A stretch of 64,000 nucleotides of DNA from Sphingomonas kaistensis (lineage in GTDB: Bacteria; Pseudomonadota; Alphaproteobacteria; Sphingomonadales; Sphingomonadaceae). A program made the translations under genes and the position numbers. The stretch spans positions 248,001 to 312,000 of the forward strand of contig NZ_JAATJC010000001.1 in the NCBI RefSeq assembly GCF_011927725.1, given 5' to 3'. Positions 35,260-42,888 of the stretch are shown here, piece after piece. The first letter of the stretch is position 1; each line of letters starts with the position of its first letter. Below the pieces are notes generated by a model, which worked only from the letters and a program-made list of their open reading frames with translations, searched no databases and had not been told where the DNA came from.

Positions 35260-35955
35260 TCAAGCCTCGGCGGGTTCCTTCGCCAGCACCTTGAGCAGCG
35301 CTTCGGCGGCGGGTTCGCTCGACGGCGGGTTCTGGCCGGTGATCAGCAGACCGTCGGTGACGACATGGGGCTTGAAGGTGCCACCCTTGCTGTAGTCGCC
35401 GCCGAGCCGCTTCAGTTCGTCCTCGAGCAGGAAGGGGACGACGTCGGTGAGGCCGACCGCTTCCTCTTCCTCGTTGGTGAAGCCGGTGACCTTGCGGCCC
35501 TTGACCAGCGGGCTGCCGTCGGGGGCGGTGACGTCCTTGAGCACGGCGGGCGCGTGGCAGACGAGGGCAACCGGCTTGTCGTCGGCCAGCGTCCGTTCGA
35601 TCAGGGCCTTGCTGTCGGCATCGTTGGCAAGGTCCCACAGCGGGCCGTGGCCGCCGGGATAGAAGACCGCGTCGAAGGCCGAGGCGTCGATGTCGGACAG
35701 CTTTTCGGTCGCGGCGAGCTGGGCCTGGCCGTCCTTGTCGGCCTTGAAGCGGCGGGTGGCGTCGGTCTGGGCGTCGGGCTCGTCGCTCTTGGGATCGAGC
35801 GGCGGCTGGCCGCCCTTGGGGCTGGCAAGGGTGATGGCGTGGCCGGCGTCCTTGAGGACGTAATAAGGCGCTGCGAATTCCTCGAGCCAGAAGCCGGTCT
35901 TCTTGCCGGTGTCGCCCAGCTGGTCGTGGCTGGTCAGGACCATCAGGATGTTCAT
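35260..35955 (-). CDS. DJ-1/PfpI family protein (type 1 glutamine amidotransferase-like)
   Basis: 231 residues. The nucleophile elbow VALVCHAPAVL gives Cys-His, and the Glu in WLEEFAAPYYVL completes the site; FYPGGHGPLWDL is also typical. This layout resembles the Hsp31-like/glyoxalase III branch that handles glyoxal-type damage or acts as a stress chaperone. Start ATG 35955 is fixed by the MNILMVLTSH beta strand. A GGAAC-N17-GTT promoter-like pair lies upstream, so control by the general stress sigma factor is plausible. Confidence 0.85.
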   Translation of the reverse strand: MNILMVLTSHDQLGDTGKKTGFWLEEFAAPYYVLKDAGHAITLASPKGGQPPLDPKSDEPDAQTDATRRFKADKDGQAQLAATEKLSDIDASAFDAVFYPGGHGPLWDLANDADSKALIERTLADDKPVALVCHAPAVLKDVTAPDGSPLVKGRKVTGFTNEEEEAVGLTDVVPFLLEDELKRLGGDYSKGGTFKPHVVTDGLLITGQNPPSSEPAAEALLKVLAKEPAEA

Positions 35956-35991
35956 GGCGCGGGGATCTCCGTTGGGTTTCGTTTCAAGACG

Positions 35992-36016
35992 AACAACGGT
36001 GGTCGTTTTGGGTTCC
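35992..36016 (-). promoter_or_regulatory. Candidate EcfG-type (general stress) promoter for the DJ-1/PfpI gene
   Basis: On the minus strand GGAAC (36012-36016) is followed after 17 bases by GTT (35992-35994), about 37 bases before the start codon. This fits the alphaproteobacterial EcfG consensus GGAAC-N16/17-cGTT except for T in place of C. A stress-type product supports it. Confidence 0.5.
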
Positions 36017-36060
36017 GCTTGCCCTTGCCGCACTGCAGCAAGAGCGGCACAATCGGTCTC

Positions 36061-37239
36061 ATGCACACCGACTTCTACCGCATCGAGCGCCTGCCGCCCT
36101 ACGTCTTCGCCGAAGTGAACGGGATGCGCGCGGCGATGCGGGCGGAAGGTCGCGACGTGATCGACCTCGGCATGGGCAATCCCGACAGCCCGCCCCCGGC
36201 GCATGTCGTGGCCAAGCTGGCGGAAGTGGCGGCCAAGCCCGATGCGCACGGCTATTCGGCGTCCAAGGGCATCCTTGGCCTGCGCAAGGCCCAGTCGGCT
36301 TATTACAAGCGGCGGTTCGGGGTGGAGGTCGATCCCGAGAGCGAGGTGATCGTCACCCTGGGCTCGAAGGAGGGCCTCGCCAACCTCGCGCAGGCGATCA
36401 CCGCGCCGGGCGACGTGATCCTCGCCCCCAACCCTTCCTATCCGATCCACAGCTTCGGTTTCATCATCGCCGGCGCCGCGATCCGCTCGATCCCCGCCGC
36501 GCCGGGCGAGGAATTCTTCGAGCGGCTGCGGATGGCGATGCGCTACACCGTGCCGCGGCCCAAGGTGCTGGTGATCGGTTATCCGTCGAACCCCACCGCC
36601 TACGTCGCAGATGTCGCTTTCTATGAGAAACTGGTCGCCTTCGCCCGCGAGCATGGGATCTGGATCATCTCCGACCTGGCCTATGCCGAAATCTATTTCG
36701 GCGAGACGCCGACGCCGTCGATCCTCGCGGTGGAGGGCGCCAAGGACGTCGCTATCGAGTTCACCTCGATGAGCAAGACCTATTCGATGGCCGGGTGGCG
36801 GATCGGCTTCGCGGTCGGCAACCGCGAGCTGATCGCGGCGCTGACGCGGGTGAAATCCTATCTCGACTATGGCGCCTTCACCCCGATCCAGGCGGCGGCG
36901 GTGGCGGCGCTGAACGGGCCGCAGGACTGCATCGCCGCGACCCGCGCGCTCTACAGGAAGCGGCGCGACGTGCTGGTCGAGAGCTTCGGCCGGGCCGGCT
37001 GGGATATCCCGGTGCCCCAGGCCAGCATGTTCGCCTGGGCCCCGATCCCCGAGCCGTTCCGGGCGCTCGGCAGCATGGAATTTTCCAAGCGGTTGCTGGC
37101 CGAGGCGGGGGTAGCGGTCGCGCCCGGCGTCGGTTTCGGCGAGGAAGGCGAAGGCTTCGTCCGGATCGCGCTGGTCGAGAATGAGCAAAGGCTTCGGCAG
37201 GCCGCGCGGAGCGTGAAGAAGCTGCTCAAGTCGGCCTGA
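36061..37239 (+). CDS. alaC: PLP-dependent alanine-type aminotransferase (AlaC-like)
   Basis: 392 residues, class I/II aminotransferase. GMGNPDSPPPAHV, YSASKGILGLRKA, VTLGSKEGLANL, APNPSYPIHSFG, GYPSNPTA, SDLAYAEIYF (PLP-binding Asp/Tyr), TSMSKTYSMAGWRIGF (Schiff-base Lys) and a C-terminal EGFVRIALVEN (substrate-binding Arg) are all present. Motifs favour the AlaC/YfdZ group making alanine from pyruvate and glutamate; LL-diaminopimelate aminotransferase is a close relative. Divergent from the DJ-1 gene. Confidence 0.88.
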   Translation: MHTDFYRIERLPPYVFAEVNGMRAAMRAEGRDVIDLGMGNPDSPPPAHVVAKLAEVAAKPDAHGYSASKGILGLRKAQSAYYKRRFGVEVDPESEVIVTLGSKEGLANLAQAITAPGDVILAPNPSYPIHSFGFIIAGAAIRSIPAAPGEEFFERLRMAMRYTVPRPKVLVIGYPSNPTAYVADVAFYEKLVAFAREHGIWIISDLAYAEIYFGETPTPSILAVEGAKDVAIEFTSMSKTYSMAGWRIGFAVGNRELIAALTRVKSYLDYGAFTPIQAAAVAALNGPQDCIAATRALYRKRRDVLVESFGRAGWDIPVPQASMFAWAPIPEPFRALGSMEFSKRLLAEAGVAVAPGVGFGEEGEGFVRIALVENEQRLRQAARSVKKLLKSA

Positions 37240-37273
37240 TCGACCCTTTGGCGGGTCCGTGCGTTCAAGGGGA

Positions 37274-37969
37274 ATGAGACAGCTCAGCCCTGGCCCCGCC
37301 GCCCTTTCCGCCGCGCTTATCCTGCTTGGCGGATGCGCTACGACCGGCCCGATCGGCGGACCGGGCATCGACCCCTTGCTGGCGCGGGGTGAGCAGCCGG
37401 GCTGGCAGCTGACGGTGACGCCGGCGCGGATCGTCTATGCCACCAACGACAATAGCGTCGTGGTGGACGAGCCCAACACCGGCGGGACGGTGCCCAAGAA
37501 CGGCCGCCTTGCCGGACAGCGCATCCAGGTCGAAACCAGGACCCAGCCGTGCGCGCTCACCTCGGGCAATTATGCGCAGACGGTGCGGGTGACGGTCGAC
37601 GGGCAGCTCCGCACCGGGTGCGGCGGCGACCAGTCGCGCGGGCTGAGCCTTGGCGCTGGGACCTGGACCGTGCTGTCGGTGAACGGTCGCCCGACCCCGC
37701 TCGACCGGCCCTTCACCGCGCAGTTCGACCGCGGGCGGCTGAGCCTGCAGCTTGGCTGCAACCGGCTGAACGCGCCTTATGCGCTGGCCGGACGGGTGCT
37801 GAGCGCGGGCACGGTGGCCAAGACCCGGATGGCCTGCGCCGACCCGAGCTTCGAGGAAGCGGGGGAAAAGGCGCTTGCGCTGCCGTTCGACGTCGAGCCG
37901 ATCGGAAACGACCAGCTGGTGCTGCGCAACCCGCTCGGCACGCTCAACCTGGCGCGCACCCGCAGCTGA
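37274..37969 (+). CDS. META-domain lipoprotein (HslJ-like)
   Basis: 231 residues. Lipoprotein signal with lipobox LLGGC. An N-terminal region (about 30-130) with two Cys is of unknown fold. The C-terminal META domain has TWTVLSVNGRPTP, FTAQFDRGRLSLQLGCNRLN and AKTRMACADPS, as in HslJ, a heat-shock protein linked to novobiocin resistance in E. coli. ATG 37274 sits very close to AAGGGGA; the in-frame GTG 37259 is an alternative start. Function unproven. Confidence 0.8.
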   Translation: MRQLSPGPAALSAALILLGGCATTGPIGGPGIDPLLARGEQPGWQLTVTPARIVYATNDNSVVVDEPNTGGTVPKNGRLAGQRIQVETRTQPCALTSGNYAQTVRVTVDGQLRTGCGGDQSRGLSLGAGTWTVLSVNGRPTPLDRPFTAQFDRGRLSLQLGCNRLNAPYALAGRVLSAGTVAKTRMACADPSFEEAGEKALALPFDVEPIGNDQLVLRNPLGTLNLARTRS

Positions 37970-37976
37970 CCTCGGC

Positions 37977-38543
37977 CTAGAAAATCAGGTAGGCGGCGAC
38001 GTAGCGCAGGACGAGAGCGGCAAGCACGATGGTCGCCCAGCGGCGGCTGCGGACGATCATCGCCGCGACCAGCAATGCCGCCAGCAGGAGGGTCATGCCG
38101 AGCGATGCGGGAGCGACCAGCCGCGGCCGGATCGCCGGTACCGAGGCATAATAGGTCATCTGCACCACCAGCAGCGCGAGCAGGATGCCGACCACGATGC
38201 GGCGCACCCGGAAGAAATGCTCGTCGAGGTCGGCAAGCTGGCTGAGGTCGCGCGGGAACACCAGTCGCGCTGCCAGATAGTAGGCGCCGGCAAAGGCGGT
38301 CACCAGCATCAGGCTTTCGCCCGACACCCGGACCACCGGGCGGACAGTCCAGGCCGCGGACCAGAAGGACAGGAGGTCGAGGAGAACGAAGACCGCGAGC
38401 AGCGGGCAGAGCCAGCCGATCCGCAAGGTTGGGCGGGACTGCAGCCGTTCCTCGATGCTTCGGGCGAGCCCGCTCAGCACTTCGGCGATCGAAAGGCCGA
38501 GCATCAGCCCGTAAAGGGCGAACAGGAATTCGAAATCGCTCAT
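37977..38543 (-). CDS. Integral membrane protein, function unknown
   Basis: 188 residues from MSDFEFLFALYG, or 193 from ATG 38558. About five hydrophobic helices are seen (for example LLAVFVLLDLLSFWSAAW, ESLMLVTAFAGAYYLAARLV, VVGILLALLVVQMTYYAS, LVAAMIVRSRRWATIVLAAL). A conserved-looking charged turn is DLDEHFFRVRR. No family recognised. It ends 7 bases from the convergent META gene. Confidence 0.7.
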   Translation of the reverse strand: MSDFEFLFALYGLMLGLSIAEVLSGLARSIEERLQSRPTLRIGWLCPLLAVFVLLDLLSFWSAAWTVRPVVRVSGESLMLVTAFAGAYYLAARLVFPRDLSQLADLDEHFFRVRRIVVGILLALLVVQMTYYASVPAIRPRLVAPASLGMTLLLAALLVAAMIVRSRRWATIVLAALVLRYVAAYLIF

Positions 38544-38611
38544 GCTCGGCCGGATCATGTCGGTGCGCCGCCGGTTTGACTAGGGCGCGCGGCAGCTTCA
38601 GGACGGGAGCC

Positions 38612-38764
38612 ATGCCGCGGATGCGCAAGAAAGCCGACCTGCCGACAAAGACCTGCGTGTCGTGCGGGCTGCCGTTCGCGTGGCGCAAGAAGTGGGAACG
38701 GGACTGGGATCAGGTGAAATTTTGTTCGGACCGGTGCCGCTCGGCGGGAGCGAAGCAGGCGTGA
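38612..38764 (+). CDS. DUF2256 small zinc-ribbon-like protein
   Basis: 50 residues. The pattern KTCVSCGLPFAWRKKWERDW followed by KFCSDRCR is the DUF2256 signature; four Cys could bind one zinc. Its function is unknown. Its stop overlaps the start of the next gene (GTGA). Confidence 0.85.
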   Translation: MPRMRKKADLPTKTCVSCGLPFAWRKKWERDWDQVKFCSDRCRSAGAKQA

Positions 38765-39252
38765 CGCTGCCGGTCACTCCTGACGACGCCTCGGCTGTTG
38801 CGCGGATCATCGGCCAGGCGGTGGCGCCAGTATTCCTGCTGGCGGGGATCGGCGCGTTCCTCAACACGCTGACCGGGCGGCTGGCGCGGATCGTCGACCG
38901 TGGCCGCGCGATCGAGCCACGGCTGCTGGAAAGCATCGGTCCCGAACATGAACGGTTGGTCAGCGAGATCAACACGGTCGACCGGCGGATGCGGCTGATG
39001 AGCAGCGCCATCACCTCCACCGTGGCGAGCGCGGTACTGGTCTGCACCGTGGTGGTGCTGCTGTTCGCCGCGGCGCTGGTTGACCTCCACGCCGGAAACG
39101 CCATCGCTTTGCTGTTCATCGGCGCGATGGTGACGCTGGCCGCGGGCTTCTTCATCTTCCTGATCGAGACCCGGATCGCGGCGCGGGCGATCCGCGTGCG
39201 CCCGGCGCTGCTCACCCACGAAGTCGACGAGGCGACCGGCGACGAAGGCTAG
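38761..39252 (+). CDS. DUF2721 membrane protein
   Basis: 163 residues from GTG 38761, in a GTGA overlap with the DUF2256 gene. A hydrophobic N-terminal segment (QAVAPVFLLAGIGAFLNTLT), the basic GRLARIVDRGRAIEPRL element, a helical HERLVSEINTVDRRMRLMS stretch and two C-terminal helices fit DUF2721. Function unknown. It overlaps the next convergent gene by four bases. Confidence 0.8.
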   Translation: MTLPVTPDDASAVARIIGQAVAPVFLLAGIGAFLNTLTGRLARIVDRGRAIEPRLLESIGPEHERLVSEINTVDRRMRLMSSAITSTVASAVLVCTVVVLLFAAALVDLHAGNAIALLFIGAMVTLAAGFFIFLIETRIAARAIRVRPALLTHEVDEATGDEG

Positions 39253-39662
39253 CTTGGGCGTGGCACTTCCGCGCCGGCGGTAGTCCATTCCTCGAACTGG
39301 CCGTCGCGGCGGAGCCCGGCGCGGAAGGCGTGGCCGACGGGATCGAGCACCAGCCAGGCATCGGGCGCCTCTGCCACCAGGAAATTGCCGCGGCGGGTGA
39401 GCGGTCCGGCCGCCATCATCGCATTGCGATAGGGCTTGGCCGACGCGCCCAGCCGGGCATTGAGGTCGACGCTGATCGCGCTTGTGTCGATCAATCCGCT
39501 TTCGGACGGGCGGCGGCCGATCATGCCGTCGAGTTTCGACCAGTCGCCCGGGGCTTCGGCCATCGTTTCCAGCGCTGGGGTGACGGCATTGTCCGCCCAT
39601 TTCTCGTTGCTTGAACAGGCGGACAGCGAGGCGGCGAGCAGGAGCAGGGGGAAGCGGTGCAT
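39249..39662 (-). CDS. Small putative lipoprotein
   Basis: 137 residues. The signal FPLLLLAASLSACSS ends in lipobox SLSAC. The mature part has KLDGMIGRRPSESGLIDTSA and AWLVLDPVGHAFRAGLRR. No family recognised. The frame stays open much further upstream (to 41453), but that part is antisense to real genes. Divergent from glpX. Confidence 0.7.
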   Translation of the reverse strand: MHRFPLLLLAASLSACSSNEKWADNAVTPALETMAEAPGDWSKLDGMIGRRPSESGLIDTSAISVDLNARLGASAKPYRNAMMAAGPLTRRGNFLVAEAPDAWLVLDPVGHAFRAGLRRDGQFEEWTTAGAEVPRPS

Positions 39663-39789
39663 GGGTGGACAACGCCGGGCGAGGGCATTTCGCTGCCATC
39701 GTCCTTGCGGGGGCGGAACAAGGCGTCGGCGCCGGTGCTTTGTTGATCGAGTCGCAGGCCGCCGGTAGGGGCATTGGCCAAAGGCGAAC

Positions 39790-39795
39790 AGGAGG
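39790..39795 (+). promoter_or_regulatory. Ribosome binding site that favours the GTG start of glpX
   Basis: A perfect AGGAGG lies 11 bases before GTG 39807 and downstream of the in-frame TTG at 39774. Confidence 0.6.
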
Positions 39796-39806
39796 AACAA
39801 CCCACC

Positions 39807-40781
39807 GTGATCCAGGCATCCAATATTCTCGACCGCGTCCTCGTCCTCGAGATGGTGCGAGTGACCGAGGCGGCTGCGATCGCCGCTTCGACCCTGATCG
39901 GGCGCGGCGATGAAAAGGCGGCCGACGCGGCGGCGGTGCAGGCGATGCGCGCGGCGCTGAACGAGCTTCCGATGGACGGCACGGTGGTGATCGGCGAAGG
40001 CGAGCGCGACGAGGCGCCGATGCTGTATATCGGCGAAAAGGTCGGCTCCGAGCAGGGCACCGGCCCCAAGATCGACATTGCTCTCGACCCCCTCGAAGGC
40101 ACCACCATCACCGCCAAGGCCGGGCCGAATGCGCTGGCGGTGCTTGCGATCGCCGAAGCGGGATGCCTGCTCAACGCGCCCGACGTCTACATGGAGAAGC
40201 TGGCGATCGGGCCGGGCTATGCGCCGGGGCTGGTCAGCCTGGAGCGTTCCGCCACCGAGAACGTCACCGCGCTGGCCAAGGCCAAGGGCGTGTCGCCGAA
40301 CGAGATCATCGCCTGCGTGCTGGATCGTCCGCGCCACGCGAAGGTGATCGCCGAACTGCGCAGCCTCGGCTGCGGCATCATGCTGATCCCCGACGGCGAC
40401 GTGGCGGGCGTCATCGCCACCACCAACCCCGACACCACGGTCGACATTTACATGGGCTCGGGCGGAGCGCCGGAAGGCGTGTTGGCGGCCGCTGCGCTGC
40501 GCTGCGTCGGCGGTCAGATCGAGGGCAAGCTGCTGTTCCGCAACGACGACGAGCGTGGCCGCGCGCGCCGCTGGGGGATCGAGGATCTCGACCGGATCTA
40601 CCGGCTCGAGGACATGGCCAAGGGCGACTGCATCTTCGCCGCGACCGGGGTCACCGACGGGTCGCTGCTGAAGGGCGTCAAGCGCCGCCGCGATTTCATC
40701 ACCACCGAGAGCATCGTCATGCGCGCGTCGAGCGGAACGGTGCGACGGATCGCGGGCGAGCATCGCAAGACCAGCGCTTGA
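39807..40781 (+). CDS. glpX: Fructose-1,6-bisphosphatase class II
   Basis: 324 residues. It dephosphorylates fructose-1,6-bisphosphate in gluconeogenesis. ASNILDRVLVLEMVRVTEAA, VVIGEGERDEAPMLYIGE, DIALDPLEGTT (metal site), NPDTTVDIYMGSGGAPEGVL and AKGDCIFAATGVTDGSLL are GlpX signatures. GTG 39807 is preferred because AGGAGG at 39790-39795 serves it and the conserved sequence begins there; TTG 39774 would add 11 residues. Confidence 0.93.
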   Translation: MIQASNILDRVLVLEMVRVTEAAAIAASTLIGRGDEKAADAAAVQAMRAALNELPMDGTVVIGEGERDEAPMLYIGEKVGSEQGTGPKIDIALDPLEGTTITAKAGPNALAVLAIAEAGCLLNAPDVYMEKLAIGPGYAPGLVSLERSATENVTALAKAKGVSPNEIIACVLDRPRHAKVIAELRSLGCGIMLIPDGDVAGVIATTNPDTTVDIYMGSGGAPEGVLAAAALRCVGGQIEGKLLFRNDDERGRARRWGIEDLDRIYRLEDMAKGDCIFAATGVTDGSLLKGVKRRRDFITTESIVMRASSGTVRRIAGEHRKTSA

Positions 40782-40811
40782 AGCCGTCACCCGCTGCTGT
40801 ACTAAGCGGGT

Positions 40812-41345
40812 ATGACAGTTGGCATCGGTGAGATTGAGGACGGGATCGTAGCGGCGGAGGCGGTAGCCCCCGTCCGGCCCGGCGGGGTCATGCCCGTTGA
40901 GCGTTCTTACGTGCAGGTGATCCGCGCCCGCACCCTCCTCGCCTGGCTGCCGGTCGTGATCGGCGCGGTGGTGCTGGACCGGCTGGTGCTTGCAGACACC
41001 GCAGTCGGCGGGCTGCTGCTGGTGGCAATCCCGCTGCTGGCGCTGCTGACCGCCGTCACCGCTCCCCCCCGGATATGGGCGCGGCTCGGCTATGCGCTGG
41101 AGCCGGCGATGCTGCGGGTGGTGCGCGGATGGCTGTTCCACACCGATACGCTGGTGCCGCTGGTGCGGGTCCAGCATCTCGACGTTGCTCGCGGGCCGCT
41201 CGACAAGATGTTCGGCACCGCCACCCTCGCCATCCACACCGCCGGTACCCACAACAGCATCGTCAGCCTGCCCGGACTGTCGCCGGACCGCGCTGCCGAG
41301 CTGGCGGCGGTGATCCGCACCCACATCAAGGCGGACCTCGACTGA
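40812..41345 (+). CDS. PH-domain (YdbS-like) membrane protein
   Basis: 177 residues. Two adjacent membrane helices (LLAWLPVVIGAVVLDRLVL and VGGLLLVAIPLLALLTAV) precede one bacterial PH domain of the YdbS type: GYALEPAMLRVVRGWLFH, TLVPLVRVQHLDVARGPLDK and FGTATLAIHTAG. It is followed after one base by a larger protein with two or three such domains; ydbS-ydbT pairs with this layout are common. Function in the envelope is not established. Confidence 0.82.
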   Translation: MTVGIGEIEDGIVAAEAVAPVRPGGVMPVERSYVQVIRARTLLAWLPVVIGAVVLDRLVLADTAVGGLLLVAIPLLALLTAVTAPPRIWARLGYALEPAMLRVVRGWLFHTDTLVPLVRVQHLDVARGPLDKMFGTATLAIHTAGTHNSIVSLPGLSPDRAAELAAVIRTHIKADLD

Positions 41346-41346
41346 G

Positions 41347-42888
41347 GTGAGCGAGCTTGCGCTGACCGCCGACCAGGCCCCGCCCGAGCGGCTGCACCCG
41401 CTTGCCCTGCTGGGCGGACTGGGGCGCGCCGCGCGCAACTTCATCGGCGGCATCGCGGCGGGCGGCTATTTCGCCTTCCAGGGCCGGACCTCGCTGGCGC
41501 TGATCGTGCTTGGCGCCCTGTGCGTGATTGGCCCGGCCGCGCTCTTCCTGCACTGGCGGCGCTTCTCCTTCCGGGTCGGAAGCGACGCCATTCGCATCGA
41601 CAGCGGCATCCTCAGCCGCAACCAGCGCACCATCCCGTTCGACCGGGTCGCCGACGTCAGCATCGCGCAGGGGCCGCTGCAACGGCTGTTCGGGATCGCC
41701 CGGGTCACGCTGGAGACCGGAGGGTCGGGCGCCGGCAAGGAGGAAGGGGTGCTGGACGGCATCGCCCTCCACCGCGCCGAGGCGCTGCGCGAGCATGTCC
41801 GGACCATGCGGCTGGGGGCGAGCGGCGCCGCGGTCGGCGAGCCGGCGGCCGTGGTGATCGAGCGCGACGAGGACCCTCCCCTGTTCGCGATGGACTTGCG
41901 GCGTCTGCTGACGCTGGGGATGTTCAACTTCAGCCTGGCAATCTTCGCGGGCCTGTTCGGTGCCAGCCAGACGGTCGGCGACGCGCTCAACATCGATCCG
42001 TTCGAGCGCACGTTCTGGACCCCGATCCTCAGCCAGTACGGGCTCGGCGACTGGCTTCTCGCCCACCGCATCGGCCTTGCGGTCGCAGGGGTCGCGGTGC
42101 TGGTCCTGGCGGGACTGGCGACCGGGATCGTACGGACTGTCCTGCGCGACTATGGCTTCCGGCTCGACCGTACCGGCAACGGCTTCCGCCGCCGCCGAGG
42201 CCTCCTCACCAGGACCGACGTCTCCCTTCCGGCACGGCGCATCCAGGCGGGTCTGATCGCCACCGGGCCGCTTCGCAATCGCTTCGGCTGGCGTGCGTTC
42301 AAGGTGCTGAGCCTGGCCGGCGAGGGCGGGCAGCCCGGCAAGGAGGGTCGCGACGATCATGTCCTGGCGCCGCTTGCGACCGAGGACGAAGTCGCCGGGA
42401 TCGCAGCGGCCATCGGCCTTGCCATTCCGGACGAGGCGACCCCCTGGCGGCCAGTGTCGCGCGGTCACCTTACCAGTTTCGTGGCGGTGGTCGGGGCGCT
42501 GATGCTGCTGGGCGCGGTGGCCGGGCTGCTGTTCCTCGCCGCCCTCAATGCCCCCGCAGAGGCCTATGTCGCGCCGCCGCTGCTTGCCCTCGCCGGGGTC
42601 GCCGGGCTCGGGCTGCTGCGCTGGTTCGAGTGGCGCCACACCGCTTACGCGCTGGAGGCCGGGCGCCTGCTGATCCGTACCGGCTGGTGGAGCCGCCGCA
42701 CCCTCCTCGTCCCGCTCCGCAACGTCCAGAGCGTGACACTGCGGGAAAGCAGCCTGTCGCGGCGGTTCGGAATCGCCAGCCTGGCGGTAGATGTCGCGGG
42801 CGGGCGATCGGGCGGACAGATCGTCCCCTCCCTGCCGCGAGATCAGGCGAGTCTTCTGCACCGGGAACTGCTATCGGCGCAGCCATGA
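41347..42888 (+). CDS. Multi-PH-domain (YdbT-like) membrane protein
   Basis: 513 residues from GTG 41347. Repeating blocks each have a pair of membrane helices plus a YdbT-type PH domain: RIDSGILSRNQRTIPFDRVA, RRRGLLTRTDVSLPARRIQA and LLIRTGWWSRRTLLVPLRNV, three copies in all. It is paired with the single-domain gene before it and overlaps recJ by four bases (ATGA). Confidence 0.82.
   Translation: MSELALTADQAPPERLHPLALLGGLGRAARNFIGGIAAGGYFAFQGRTSLALIVLGALCVIGPAALFLHWRRFSFRVGSDAIRIDSGILSRNQRTIPFDRVADVSIAQGPLQRLFGIARVTLETGGSGAGKEEGVLDGIALHRAEALREHVRTMRLGASGAAVGEPAAVVIERDEDPPLFAMDLRRLLTLGMFNFSLAIFAGLFGASQTVGDALNIDPFERTFWTPILSQYGLGDWLLAHRIGLAVAGVAVLVLAGLATGIVRTVLRDYGFRLDRTGNGFRRRRGLLTRTDVSLPARRIQAGLIATGPLRNRFGWRAFKVLSLAGEGGQPGKEGRDDHVLAPLATEDEVAGIAAAIGLAIPDEATPWRPVSRGHLTSFVAVVGALMLLGAVAGLLFLAALNAPAEAYVAPPLLALAGVAGLGLLRWFEWRHTAYALEAGRLLIRTGWWSRRTLLVPLRNVQSVTLRESSLSRRFGIASLAVDVAGGRSGGQIVPSLPRDQASLLHRELLSAQP

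Noticed and set aside
35260..37368. 702-codon minus-strand frame across the aminotransferase gene
   Set aside because: Only the last 231 codons (DJ-1/PfpI) are coding; the rest is antisense to a clear aminotransferase with all PLP motifs.
39249..41453. 734-codon minus-strand frame across glpX and a PH-domain gene
   Set aside because: High-GC antisense openness. Only the 137-codon lipoprotein at its end has a signal and sensible composition.
41520..42884. 455-codon upstream extension of recJ
   Set aside because: Arg/Pro-rich shadow of the multi-PH gene; RecJ homology begins at ATG 42885 with an ATGA overlap.
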